DNA of 64,000 bases, taken from contig OX485809.1 of assembly GCA_950295325.1 (NCBI GenBank), forward strand, positions 24,552,001 through 24,616,000, read 5' to 3'. A model generated the notes under the pieces. It did no database searches. It was not told where the DNA came from and worked only from the letters and a program-made list of their open reading frames with translations. Positions 11,230 through 22,099 of this stretch are shown here, in pieces (position 1 is the first letter of the stretch; each line of letters begins with the position of its first letter). The DNA is from Polytrichum commune (lineage: Eukaryota; Streptophyta; Polytrichopsida; Polytrichales; Polytrichaceae). The translations under genes were made by a program, and so were the position numbers.

Positions 11230-11629
11230 GATGGCCGGGGATTCGTGGCACTCATGTATTCTCATTAGTGAGCCCCCCACACCCTTACTACCCTCAAATG
11301 CACACACAATACAATTCATTGAATTCACATACTGCCACGACAGATTCCCATAACAAGCCATCACACAAAAACAAGCCAAATACGACCCCTTAATTAACGC
11401 CATACGAAACAAAGGATGGAAAATAAACCCCCTTATCACGATTACAACAGGAGTCAGAGGGGCTATACATGAACAATTCATTAATAAATTAGATAAATTT
11501 AATATCCCAAAGACCAACATCAAAAACCTCATGAAAAATATACATCAAAATGCCATTAACTACCTAACTTACCTCATACTCAACAAAAGGAAACTTGACA
11601 ACAAACAAACCACCATTGCACCTCCCTAA
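11230..11629 (+). pseudogene. LINE ORF2 C-terminal tail (5'-truncated copy)
   Basis: The plus strand encodes a stretch ending at the TAA at 11627-11629. It contains IQFIEFTYCHDRF (about 11310-11350), a single in-frame TAA just after it, then LINAIRNKGWKINPLITITT, TGVRGAIHE, and the tail YLILNKRKLDNKQ. The same C-terminal sequence occurs in the minus-strand copies at 61.0-62.0 kb (IQFIEFTYCHD shared) and, more decayed, at 19 kb. It is therefore the 3' end of a LINE whose RNase H region is seen at 63.2-64.0 kb. Only the last ~130 codons are present, as expected of 5'-truncated LINE insertions. No poly(A) tail is evident downstream. Confidence 0.75.
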
Positions 11630-11639
11630 AACTGGGTAT

Positions 11640-13540
11640 TATTGATTAATTGTCAAATGATAGAGCCCACCTCCTAAAAGAGGCATAACCCCTCATGCCA
11701 CAACACGACTAGTTGTGTTTTGCATTTGGGTAATGGGCTCACATTCATGCCAGTACTATGTACATGCATTATTTTTCTTTTCTTCTCATGAGTGAGAGTT
11801 TATTCATCTTTGCGGATGAGATGAACCACTTTAGACTCTTCCATACGTCGTCGGCTCCTTGTCTCAAGGGTTTCAAAAATACCAAGTTTTAGTATTTTTA
11901 AAAATCCTAGTCTAATCTAATACTTAAGGCACCAATATAAAGGGGTATAGACATAAATAAATAAATAATAATGCCTCATATAGAGCAAGTGGGGGCATCA
12001 TGTGTTGCCAACCTATCACTACTAATCCGGTTATTTTAAAGAAAAATTAACATGGGCGGACGTTGAATACCCCCTCACGAACTTTCGGAGGTATCAAATC
12101 TAGGTTGGGGCAACCCTCTAGAGAAATTTTCTAAACCCAACCAAAAATTGTTGTCCACCTTGCCCAACTTCGAAAAAAACATTGCCCTTGTATTCTTGAA
12201 GGTTGCTTGACTACAAATCCCATATTGAGTGCACTTCACCTTCAAGGTCTAAAATCCAATATATATATATATGTGCACTTCTAATTATTAAATAAGCAAT
12301 TGATTGGGATTTCATTCCAGAAGTGAAACCATCAACGAAGCACGTAATTAACTTGGAGGTCAAAAACATTACAAAATCCTCATTAACATTGAGGTTATTA
12401 TTTTTTGACTTACCATTTAAAATGATCTTTGTCATTCTAATGAGAGATTAGTGCAAGTGTTCATAAGATGACCAAAATGAAACAATGAAGATAGAATATA
12501 AAACATATAACAAAAATTATAAAAAACAAATTTATTTTTAGATAATTTAATATAAGGTATAAATAAATGATATGTTATTTGGAATTAGACTTGTGGGACA
12601 ACATTATGGATGGGGTATACTCAGAAAATCGTAAGTTTCTGACTATAGCCTATCTAAATTATTGTAATAATTTATCCTCATCACATATTGTATTGATCTT
12701 TAAAATCACATGGTGTATATTAATTATTTTAAATAAATGTCATTATATAATAATAATAATAATGTTTTTTTTAGTTCACCAATTTACCATAAGGTGATAT
12801 ATATTATTTTGACATATTACAAATGTTTGAGCAATCACACCCGTGAAAAATAAATGAATTATGAACCAAAAAAAAATGTCTATGACAACACGTCATAATT
12901 ATATATCGCACACGTTGATATCTTGCGATATTTATCAAAATAACCATGTGGAATTCAAAACCACATCATGGCCTTGGAAACAACTCATGGGAGGTTAGAA
13001 AATAGGCTTAAAGCATCCAAGGCCACATCATTGCCCCTTGCCAGCTAATTAATATTTATAAAATAACTATGAGGGAGAAAATAGGTCTTACATGCCAACT
13101 CGGAGCCGTTTCACTAAAGTAAGCTCCATCCGAGCTTCTTGATGGACTCATCTGATTTTTGTTACCGGATGACTTTACTTGAGTGCCACGAATCCCATGC
13201 CAGGTTGGATTCAAAAGAGCAGATACATACAAATATGCAAGTGTTAGGCATATTGAGTTTATATAGTAAATTGGTTGCCATAGTCATGTTCTCTTGCTAT
13301 TTTCTAGATTCTTATGAAATGTTGTGCTCAATATGGGCTCATGATCATATGCATGCAGCAGGCTGTTTGAACACTATGGGAATTTGTTTCTATTTTTTTG
13401 AAACCCTAAATTATACAACACAGGTTACTTCATGTCATAGGAATACATATACCAATGCCGACAGACTCAATTATGAGGAGAAATGGTTATAAATGTCATT
13501 AAGGCTTTTTCACCTTAAGGAAGAAAAATACGGAACACAG
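11640..13540. other. Unassigned AT-rich DNA with one dispersed repeat (F, copy 1)
   Basis: No gene is recognised. Positions about 12195-12320 (TTGAAGGTTGCTTGACTAC through AATAAGCAATTGATTGGGA) match 20443-20545, so they form a dispersed repeat of about 110 bp. A 117-codon plus-strand frame at 13139-13492 has no recognisable domain and I do not call it a gene. Confidence 0.4.
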
Positions 13541-13559
13541 TGAAAAAAGACTGATTCGG

Positions 13560-13904
13560 GCAGAAGGAGCGGCTTGAGGTTTGTGCAGTATTTCCCCTAC
13601 TTCATCTCTAAAGAAAAATCTTGTAAATAATTAGTTACATTCCTCCAAGGAGGCAACGAAGTCAACCCCCCCCCCCCCCTACTTGTGCAGTAGAGTCTCC
13701 CTGATTGGAGTGTCAAAATACCCCATTTTGCATAAGAATGCACACAAAACGGTTAACTCAATGGCACTCAAAAGTGATCGTAGCTGGTGTGAAACATGGC
13801 ATATCCAACCAATCATTGCATCCCACTTATCATTGCATTCTTTTCATGCCATTATTTGTATAATTAATCGTTTTGGGTCCACACGAGAATCATTCTACTC
13901 CTAA
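13560..13904 (-). pseudogene. Unrecognised repeated coding fragment, copy 1
   Basis: On the minus strand this reads DPKRLIIQIMA, a stop, KECNDKWDAMIGWICHVSHQ, LRSLLSAIELTVLCAFLCKM and GYFDTPIRETLLHK, and after a shift GVDFVASLEECN-stop-LFTR. The same protein is encoded on the plus strand at 18221-18620. The two copies differ mostly at positions that keep the amino acid similar, so an ancestral coding sequence is likely. Open minus-strand segments continue to about 14423 (with KPIALCEKCFNQMVECLERF) and may belong to the same gene. I do not recognise the family; a transposable-element protein is the simplest guess. A run of 14 C (13666-13679) lies inside the fragment. Confidence 0.5.
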
Positions 13905-15659
13905 TCTAGTGCACCAATAGTGGCCATTCACCTGTTTATGTTTTCTTATCTTGTGTCATCTTACTCTTCCAAAAACACCTTAGACCTTTGATTTGGGCCA
14001 AGTAGGTATGTAGAGAGTCACAAAGTTGTCAATATCTTTTTAATACCATCGAGATTTTGGTGATTTTGTCTTTGAACAAAAATGTGTGACATATTGACTA
14101 GTTGAAAACTTAGCATTGAATTTGTCATTTCTTGTCGGAAAGTTATACTCTAAACAAAGCTTTCTTTTGGGCAAAATGGCAACAATGTCTTGGGTAAATC
14201 TTTCAAATATTCTAAGCTAAGAACGCGTCCCCAACCCTCCTTCACCACAACCATGCTTGAATCTTGGGCAAGAGTTGTGACGTGTCAAGAAAAATACAAT
14301 TGAAGGCTTTGTAGGACATATGAGATTTCTTTGAGGAAACCTTTCTAAACATTCAACCATTTGATTGAAGCACTTTTCACAAAGAGCAATAGGTTTCATG
14401 TAGAAGCTCTTGTAACATTTCAAAACGGGAGGTTATTGTATGTCTAGAATCCCAAAATTAGTGCAATAGTCTCAAGGATTCCCCCAAGGCACATTTGACA
14501 ATTGACTGGCAACATGGGATTGTTGGGTAGGAAATTCCTTCTTCCCTTACCAAATTTTCTAAATTTTGACTTCTGCTCAGAGGGGGTCACACTTAGGACC
14601 ATCTTGATTGAAAGCAATTATCTCACCTTTAACAACACGAGATGGGAGGCCCTAAAACATAACAAACCATTTGGCAAAGATTAATGGATCATGCAAAAAT
14701 TGCTTGAGGTAAAGCTCTTAAAGATGCAAATAAGGACACGATCTACGATGGCACGCTCATTAATTTTGACAAAGCATGGGCATGAATGAATCCTCTATCA
14801 TAAAGATAACACTCACATGATGCATTAGAACATTGCTGGAACATTAAACTGCCCGATGCTGACTCATGATTATCTATTGTTTACTCTTCATGATGTTGTT
14901 TAGTTCCCCCAGATGTAGCCTAGAATGTTATCACTCCCTCTTCTTCGGGTCCCTAGTGGCATTGTATGTGCTTTTTGGCATTGAAATTTCACCAATTTAT
15001 GCATATATATAAATAAGAGGTCATTGTTAGTTTCTTCCTAAAATGGCTAACACATAAAAAATTTCTCTTATTCAAAATTACAAATATGGACATTCTATGG
15101 CGTACACATCCAATAAGTTTTTTTTTCCATAAAAAAAAGCAATAATAGAAAGAGACAATAACTGCATACTAGTCATAGGGCAATAAATAGTGAATCGTTG
15201 GGAAAATAAATTCCTCCAATCTATCATTGTTGTATATTTTAAAGACTTCTCCAAGAGTATTCATTGACACAAGACGTATCACCTAAGACTCGTACAATGA
15301 TAGATTTGGAGGATTTTCATGACCCGATGTGTTGCCTAGGCTTTGTGTTTTGGTAGCGAGACATGACTTGGACTTATGCAAGTTATGTTGAGCAAAGGAA
15401 TGGAGACATATACATTTGATAAGGGATGCGGTCTTTATTGTGTTGTTGTCCTAATTGGGTCACCTATTATTCATCCTTAAAGTGTTAACAAGTGAGTGTG
15501 ATGGGTGCATTTAGTAAGCTAAGGCTAGTCTCCATCAATCAAATGCACAATTCTAAAGTATGAATAACACCACTTTGGACAATTATAGCATTATAATTGT
15601 GTAAGAAAATTTTAAGAAAAGTACCAACTTTGGCCACTCACAATGACTATTGTAGGATA
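13905..15659. other. Unassigned DNA, possible extension of the coding fragment
   Basis: Minus-strand frames at 14217-14423 and partly up to 14700 may continue the unrecognised coding fragment at 13560-13904, but no motif supports this. From 14700 to 15659 I see nothing beyond AT-rich sequence and short A or T runs. Confidence 0.35.
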
Positions 15660-15859
15660 TACCATAGTACCTTTACCGCTCTGACACTAATTAAACTATT
15701 TTAAAGGAAGAACCGGATTTTGAGAAATTATATTTTAAAAATTTAAAACATTAATATGGAAAATAGTTTTCCTTCAAATCCGGGATTGTCAAATATAAAA
15801 ATAGAAAATACAATCCTCATTCGACTATACATAGCCGAGATGGTAAAGGTACTACAGTA
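15660..15859. mobile_element. 200-bp TIR miniature element
   Basis: The left end TACCATAGTACCTTTACC and the inverted right end (TACTGTAGTACCTTTACC on the other strand) agree at 16 of 18 positions. A second inner pair of inverted words (ACCGGATTTTGA near 15713, TTCAAATCCGG near 15773) makes most of the segment able to fold. There is no coding capacity. The target duplication is unclear, TA at most, so the superfamily is open. Confidence 0.65.
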
Positions 15860-15928
15860 ATTCATTCAGGTGTGAAGCCTAATCAAATGCATTGAGTAGC
15901 CACCCTGGTGCATGTTGAAGCTTATTAA

Positions 15929-16305
15929 GGGCCGGTTAACACTATGGCCCATGAAGTCGGACCATGAAAGAGGGAGGGCGGATTTGCTTCTCAAGATTCA
16001 TTTCACCATATAGATGCCTTACCTATTTCTATATAAAGCCCCCCCAAAAAAAATCATTAAAAAGGTAATATAACATCATTTCTCAGCCATGGGTCCTTGC
16101 CTTTTCCTACCTCTCTTGCCTGTTGGACCATGTCATTGCATTTAGTAGGCCTTGAAAATTGTATTTTGGGGACCTCGACCTCCATGGCACCTTTGCCATT
16201 TTTTCCTTAGTGTAAACCGAAGTGGTCCCAGGATGAGTTCAGCAACCAATCAACACTCTTACATCGACTTGGTCCGACTTCATGGTCCATAGTGTAAACC
16301 GGCCC
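15929..16305. mobile_element. Tourist/Harbinger-like miniature element
   Basis: A 377-bp element has long terminal inverted repeats of about 37 bp. Left is GGGCCGGTTAACACTATGG continuing CCCATGAAGTCGGACCA; the right end is its inverted copy with two to three differences. It is flanked by TAA on both sides (15926-15928, 16306-16308), a 3-bp duplication typical of PIF/Harbinger elements, and the GGGCC start also fits that group. The interior has no open frame of note. Confidence 0.85.
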
Positions 16306-16308
16306 TAA

Positions 16309-18220
16309 GTGGGGCAATGTTTTTTCTTTCAAATTCTCAAAGAAAACAACGCTTGCTACATTCATCGCATTGATGAAGCCACACATAGACAATTATATAT
16401 ATATATATATATATATAATCTAAATTTGGACATATTCATCCCAATCAATTTTTCTATGATTTTTTTTTAATTTAATGATCGAACGTCAAAATCTTGAAGC
16501 GGACCTAGGGAGGAATGACTATGAAATCCTCACCATTCATATCGATGTCATAACTGCAATGCATACTCACATTTTGAGGCGCTTGATTTATAAGTGGTTG
16601 CACCTTCATATTAGCAACTAGTGAGGTTTTAAGGGTGAGGCTATTGTATTAATGAATGTGAGTGATTCACATAAAGAAGTTATAGTTTGTCAAAATTGAA
16701 ACCTTAAGTTATTAGATTGTCCAATCGGAAGAGAGTTAATCTATATCATCAGCACTGCAATCCAACTCTTCTGTGGGTAAAATACTCTTAAATATAGAAA
16801 CCTAATTGTTGCAATTAATATCAAGGTACGAAATACCAAAAAAATATGGTGAAAACCATTGCCTGCAAGGCAATGGTATGAGAGTTTCTATAGCAAGACT
16901 AAATACAAAAAAAAAAATTGTGTTGGAAAAAAAGAATATGTAATGACTGTAATGAATTTAAAAAAATTAATCGAGACCAAGTGTTTAATTTAATTTTAAG
17001 AAATCACTCATGAAGGTAAGATTGTCTTGAGTATCTAGTTGTGAATGATCTCGTAGGAATGAATGATTAAAGAATTAAACTTGGATCTTTCATCAATGTT
17101 ATGAAAGGATAGTATTAAATAAAACATGAAGTATTCCTACAAGAGACTATTGTGTTGCAATAATTCTACATTGGATAGGATTTAGCGGACTCGTTCTTAA
17201 ATAATAGTGGATGTCATTGTAGTATATCACAAATTCTAACTTGATTATTACCCTAAGATTGTTTGAAGAAGAAGAATGTTGGAAGTTCAATTTGCGATAA
17301 CCAAAAGGTTATCATGTTAAGGCCATGGACTACAAAAGGCCACTAAAGAACTCAAGAGACGGGAAGACTATATCTAAGTAAGTCGTAAAGGCTACTAAGT
17401 AACTTAAATATGAAATTGCACAAGGAAATGGTTAACTTAAGATGCTAGGCCATAGTCTAAAGATTTATGACCATGTGAATAAACCTAAGATGAGTAATAA
17501 CTTGAGAAAGGATTGAGGTTCCAATTAAAAGGAATAAAATAAGAAACTAAATTCTAATTCAATGACTATGTGGTGGTTGTTACGTGGTTATAGAGAAAAA
17601 TGAGATACTGATGCAAGACTATTTCTGATGGTTGCGCTTATGCTTGTGCATTGCACTTGGTTCATTTAAAATGAACTCATTGTTAGACTATTGCCTTGGA
17701 AAATAGTGTGAGGTTGAGTGATTGTCATAGATTGCATGTATTGTAATTGAATGATTTTGAATTTTTTATGTTGAAATGAATAACTTGTAAATCCAAATCA
17801 TGAACTACCTTGAAATGGTCATGTGATTGTCCTAAAAAAACTTATATGAGACATCTAGATGATATACACATCACCTTTTAAGTCTTCCCAAATTGCATCC
17901 TTGAGTTTTTGTCATATCCAAAATCCTAACTACAAGTAGTTAATACTATATGGAGATGTAGTCCAATCTTTTTTAAACATGTGTTTTGTGATAATTTTTC
18001 TTTGATCCCCACTTGACCACATACCTATAAAATATAGGTGTCCAATTATGAAAAATAATTGAATAACACCTACAAACGCTTAATCACCTCCATGATAATT
18101 GTTACATGCAATCTCACTTTATATGCTCTAACTTAGTCTCTTGATTTTCTTTTGAAGGTCAACTTTTCATAGACGAAGGTGAAAGAACAAAAAATGGTGA
18201 ATGACCATTAGTGGTGCAGT
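16309..18220. other. Unassigned AT-rich DNA with repeat D fragment
   Basis: No gene is recognised. A TA tract lies at about 16395-16418. Positions about 17955-18110 (GTAGTCCAATCTTTTTTAAA through TATAGGTGTCC and AACACCTAC) belong to the abundant dispersed family D. Confidence 0.45.
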
Positions 18221-18620
18221 AGACTGGAAGTAGAAAACCCAATTTTAGACCCAAAATGGATATTTGTAGACGCATTGGAACAAAAAGGATGCACTAATAG
18301 ACTAGATGCAGTGACTGGCCGGGCATGTCATGTTTCACACCACTTGGGATCAATTTTGGGTGCCATTGAGTTAACCATTTTGTGTGCATTTGTATACAAA
18401 GTAGGAAATTTTGGTGCTCGAATTAGGGAGACCCTATTGTAGGGGGTTTGACATACTTGCCACTTTGGAAAAATGTGACTATTTGTTTACAAGGAATAAA
18501 AGTACGAAACAACTTGCATTTCTCATCATTTCCTCTACTCCATCTGTAAAAAATAAGGCACATATTCCAAGCCACTATTTTTGGCCGAATCAACTTATTT
18601 TCACCATTTTCTGTTTTTCT
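18221..18620 (+). pseudogene. Unrecognised repeated coding fragment, copy 2
   Basis: From 18221 a clean 73-codon frame runs to a TAG at 18440-18442, containing LDPKWIFVDALEQKGC, RLDAVTGRACHVSHHLGS, AIELTILCAFVYKVG and RIRETLL. After a one-frame shift, GFDILATLEKCDYLFTRNKS continues the alignment with copy 1 (13560-13904, opposite strand). Alignment holds over about 95 residues in both copies, with copy 2 better preserved. No start codon, splice site or flanking coding region was found. The family is unknown to me. The two copies are about 4.3 kb apart in inverted orientation, which suggests dispersal with a mobile element. Confidence 0.55.
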
Positions 18621-18984
18621 ACCTTAGATGACTCCTCTTGAGTCTAAATAAGGGTAATTCTTGAAACTATGACGGAAATTGCATACATAAGGTACCCATG
18701 AGGTAAATATTTTTTTTTTCTTGTTGCAAATGTAATTTCTACTTGGAGCACGAGGTAGATATAGGCTTACGTACAGAAGGGGTCCTAAGCTTGAAAGGAA
18801 ACATAGGCAGAAAAAGAGTAAAGAAAGAAAGAAAACGTTAGTCTTTTACCTTGACATGCGCCTCCCTCTCAAGTCCATGTGAACATGAGAGTGTGGGCCA
18901 GCTACTGCTTATTTTCATAGGTGGGCCGTGTGGCTAATGTTAGGGCTATGTGTTCTATGTCAATTTTGGGTTTTAGTGTTAGCA

Positions 18985-19690
18985 AGTGTGCTTAGTCACG
19001 AGGGACCGGGGCTTGTTTCTTTTCTAATTTCTTTATGTTCAAGATTATGTGTGTTAGGTACCTTATAGCAATTTGGGAGAAGGATTTCATTAATTTATGG
19101 ATTTTGGAGTTGGGTAGTTGGAGGTCTTGGAGGAGTTTAATTGTTGTTGCCCCCTATTCATGTTGTGATTATAATGGTTGGTAGTACAATCCACCCTACT
19201 TGGGGGGATAAGAGTGGGTGGCGGATGGTGTATTTAACAAATTTTTGGTTGTTGCTTTCTACAAGGAATCTATAGTTGTAATAAGTGAATTCAGATATTT
19301 GTACTTTGAGGTTTGGGCTGGGTGTGAAGGGTGGTTTCTCTATATGTGGGGCTCCTAAGATGCATAATCTACTGGGTCTAAGTCGTGTTGGGCATGTACA
19401 TCTTGGTAGATAGTATATGCATGGGAGTAGCCATGAGTGTATGGTGTTGTCAGGTGTGCGGTCTTTAATGTTACTAGTGTTGATTAGGGTAAAGCAACAT
19501 GTTGTGGGGTGGGCTAGTAGTGTGTTTGCTAGTGCGTGAATTACTTTATTGTGTCGGTTAATCCTTAGATTGTTTATGTGTTTATTAGTTTAGCATGATA
19601 GTAGGCGGAGGCATGTGTCATTTGGATGGGATGTGCATATGTTACATGTTGAGGATATGTCTTGTTTGAGAATTTTTATTTTTATTTTTA
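18985..19690 (-). pseudogene. Decayed LINE C-terminal tail
   Basis: Minus-strand reading gives LRINRHNKVIHALANTLL, then DNTIHSWLLPC, CTCPTRLRPSRLCILGAPH and EFTYYNYRF. These line up in order with LHIARHNKVVHQIAHTL, DNTVPLWLLQC, CLARLKPDILCVLGAP and EFTYCHDIF of the copy at 61.0-62.0 kb. Stops and frame shifts are frequent, more than in the other copies. It is clearly the same LINE family and clearly dead. Confidence 0.6.
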
Positions 19691-19699
19691 TTTATTTTA

Positions 19700-20260
19700 T
19701 TTTTATATATATCTTCCATTTGATTATAATCCACTTGCAGCCTTGAGTCCATGCCATCTCCATCTTGTTAGAAATTGAAGCTTGGGTTGCTTAGGGTTTA
19801 CCTACATTTGTCCTTCAACCTTATGGTATTTGGATATCTCAAGGTTAATGTTTAGGGTCTGAGCTTCTTGGCTTGCAAAGATTAGGTTTTAGGACTTTTG
19901 TCGTGGAGCTTTGGGTTCAAATCTTAATTGTTGTTGTAACCCTAGATTCAATGAAGTATGTTGTAGGATCGCATTATTATGAGTTACATTCTACATTGGA
20001 TGAAAAAATACACAATGAAAGTGGACCCTATATCAAGGTTGTCCCTTCATATATCCCTCGTTGGGATCACGCTAAGGGATCCCAACGAGTTATGTCCGAC
20101 GTGACAGATGCTGATGGGGCCCACCGCCACCCCTGCCCGTTGAAACTTTTTGCGTCCTTGCCCACGTAGTTCATGCAAGGTTGCCGGACATCTCTTCCCA
20201 AACATCTCCCTTCCCCGACGTCCCCCACTTCAACACAATAACAATTGCCTTTCAGCAAAA
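19700..20260. other. Unassigned DNA with a perfect short hairpin
   Basis: No gene is recognised. The frames of about 100 codons overlapping 19873-20306 lie on both strands and have no motif. The perfect inverted repeat at 20057-20089 is listed separately. Confidence 0.4.
20057..20089. repeat. Perfect 12-bp hairpin
   Basis: CTCGTTGGGATC (20057-20068) and its exact inverted copy GATCCCAACGAG (20078-20089) are separated by 9 bases. There is no T tract after it, and a terminator-like role would not fit a plant pol II setting. It may be the core of a small foldback element. Confidence 0.8.
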
Positions 20261-20277
20261 TTTCTTCAATACCATGA

Positions 20278-20436
20278 TGTTGTCCTTCATAAGTCTTGTC
20301 CTTCACTGCGATTGTCCTTTAGGATTCAGTCTCGTCATGCACTGCGATTCTCCTTCATCACTCTTGTCCTTTATTGCGATTGTCCTTCAAGACTCAATTT
20401 TGTCCTTCATGCCTATTGTCCTTCACCAGGATTGAA
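20278..20436. repeat. Degenerate TTGTCCTTCA minisatellite
   Basis: The words TTGTCCTTCA and TGCGATTGTCCTT recur about every 25 to 30 bases through this stretch (for example CTTGTCCTTCACTGCGATTG, then CTTGTCCTTTATTGCGATTG). Five to six imperfect units are visible. Overlapping long plus-strand frames are a by-product of the repeat. Confidence 0.75.
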
Positions 20437-20442
20437 GGTTGC

Positions 20443-20545
20443 TTGTCCATAGAACCCATATTCAATGCACTTCATCTTCAAGGTCCAAAATCCAATATAT
20501 ATGTTCACTCCCATTGAATAAATAAGCAATTGATTGGGAACTTGA
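20443..20545. repeat. Dispersed repeat F, copy 2
   Basis: TTGAAGGTTGCTTGTCC through AATAAGCAATTGATTGGGAA matches about 12195-12320 in the same orientation, with scattered substitutions and a shorter TA run. No ends or target duplications are evident. Confidence 0.6.
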
Positions 20546-20559
20546 ATTCATTGTGATCT

Positions 20560-21640
20560 TCAAGACACCTTTACAAAATAATTGTAGAAAAATATCAACT
20601 TAATGGGGGCATTCACGGTTGAGGTACTACTTTTGGGACAAAAGACTTAAGGACTTTGTCGCATTAATCTTGGTTTTTATCATGATTTATTATTATTTGA
20701 TCAATAAATTTTACATAAATAAGTAGATAGTTCATAAGCTTTATCAAGAAATATTTTTATTATTATTTAATAATCACCCTAAACCCTAAACCCTAGGCCA
20801 CATCAATGGCATTTTTTTGCTATTTAGGTGTGCATTGGTGGTCAATTATTTCCTGTTATGTATCTTGGTACCTTGGCAAAAGTGTCATGTGTCCATTCAT
20901 ATAAATTTTTATGTCCAATTCTAATACTAGACGTTCCTTTTACGTGTGGCCGTGAGTATATATGTATATTTGGACATATTTGGTGCCACATGTGTTCTTA
21001 AGTCTTTGAGACCATTAGAAGTTATTTTTAACGGTTATTAATTATTTACAAAAATATAAAAAGAATGAAGTATGGTGTGGATTAAGTTTAGACATTAGAA
21101 GGCGTTGTGTGATTGCCTCAAGGTTTAAGTTCAATGAGGTAATGCCTTAACTAAGTAAGTATGGAGTAAGGTGAGGCGAGAGGGGATCCGCGGGTTAAAT
21201 ACCCACATTAGGATCCACATTGTTGGTTTAGGAATGGAAGAGCCTTGTGGATGGGATGAGTCCCTACTTAGAAGGAGAAGGTTAAGGGGTTATGATTGGA
21301 GGCTCTAATCCTCTCACCCTATCCTTACCTCATGCCCTTTCCTCCTCTTTGCTATTTAAAACCTCGTTCTTCCCTCATTCATCCTCTCTTTCCTTCGTGC
21401 TCTTTGGCACCCCACGTGTCATAAGTGTGGGTGCGTGGGAAGCAAGATAAGAGCACGTGTGTGTGCATGGGTATAAAGTTAGGAGCCAAGGCTAGTTGGC
21501 CTTCAAGAGGGCTTGACCTCTTGTTAGTAATAGTTGGGCGTGAATGATTTAAAGTTTAATTTATGGCTTTGTTTGAGTACTTGGGTTTACATTCATTAGC
21601 CTTATACTTATGCGGATGTGCAAAGTCTTTTATTGGAGAC
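20560..21640. other. Unassigned DNA, LTR- or promoter-like in part
   Basis: The stretch 21180-21600 is less AT-rich and contains CTATTTAAAACC (about 21351-21362) after a pyrimidine-rich tract, like an LTR promoter. No matching second LTR was found in the window, so this is only suggestive. Two telomere-type CCCTAAA units occur at about 20777-20792. Confidence 0.35.
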
Positions 21641-21650
21641 TTTAGTTTTG

Positions 21651-22097
21651 TTGGACTTCATATGAATTTTTGAGAGCCAAAAAACCGAGACTATGTCCAA
21701 ACTTCCAAAAACTAGTGAAAAAATGTAGATTAAAAGGGAATAGCGTAGAATTGTGACCATATACTTTTTGGCAGTAGAAATATTATTGCATATTCATGTA
21801 GAGGACTTTATTACCTATCCATGGATACCAAGAACTCATTTTTTGGACTTCATATAAATTTTTGAGAGCCAAAAAATCGGGACTATGTCCAAACTTCCAA
21901 AAACTAGTAAAAAATTGCAGATTCAAAAGAAACAGTGTAGAATTGCGACCATATACTTTGTGGCAGTAGAAATATTATTGCATATTCATGTAGAGGACTT
22001 CATTACCTATCGATGGATACCAAGAATTCATTTTTTGGACTTCATATGAATTTTTGAGAGCCAGAAAACCGAGACTATGTCCAAACTTCCAAAAAAA
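21651..22097. repeat. Tandem repeat, ~192-bp period, 2.3 copies
   Basis: Units start with TTGGACTTCATATGAATTTT at 21651, 21845 and 22035. Periods are 194 and 190 bp. The first two units are near-identical through CATATTCATGTAGAGGACTT; the third stops after CTATGTCCAAACTTCC. No coding capacity is seen. The length is near a nucleosomal, satellite-like unit, but only 2.3 units exist here. Confidence 0.9.
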
Positions 22098-22099
22098 TA

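Noticed and set aside
13139-13492. 117-codon plus-strand open frame
   Set aside because: No recognisable motif, coding-like composition or neighbouring exon; near chance for AT-rich DNA of this length.
20777-20792. Telomere-type CCCTAAA repeats (also near 41968)
   Set aside because: Only two units each; common by chance and in promoters, not a telomere or interstitial array.
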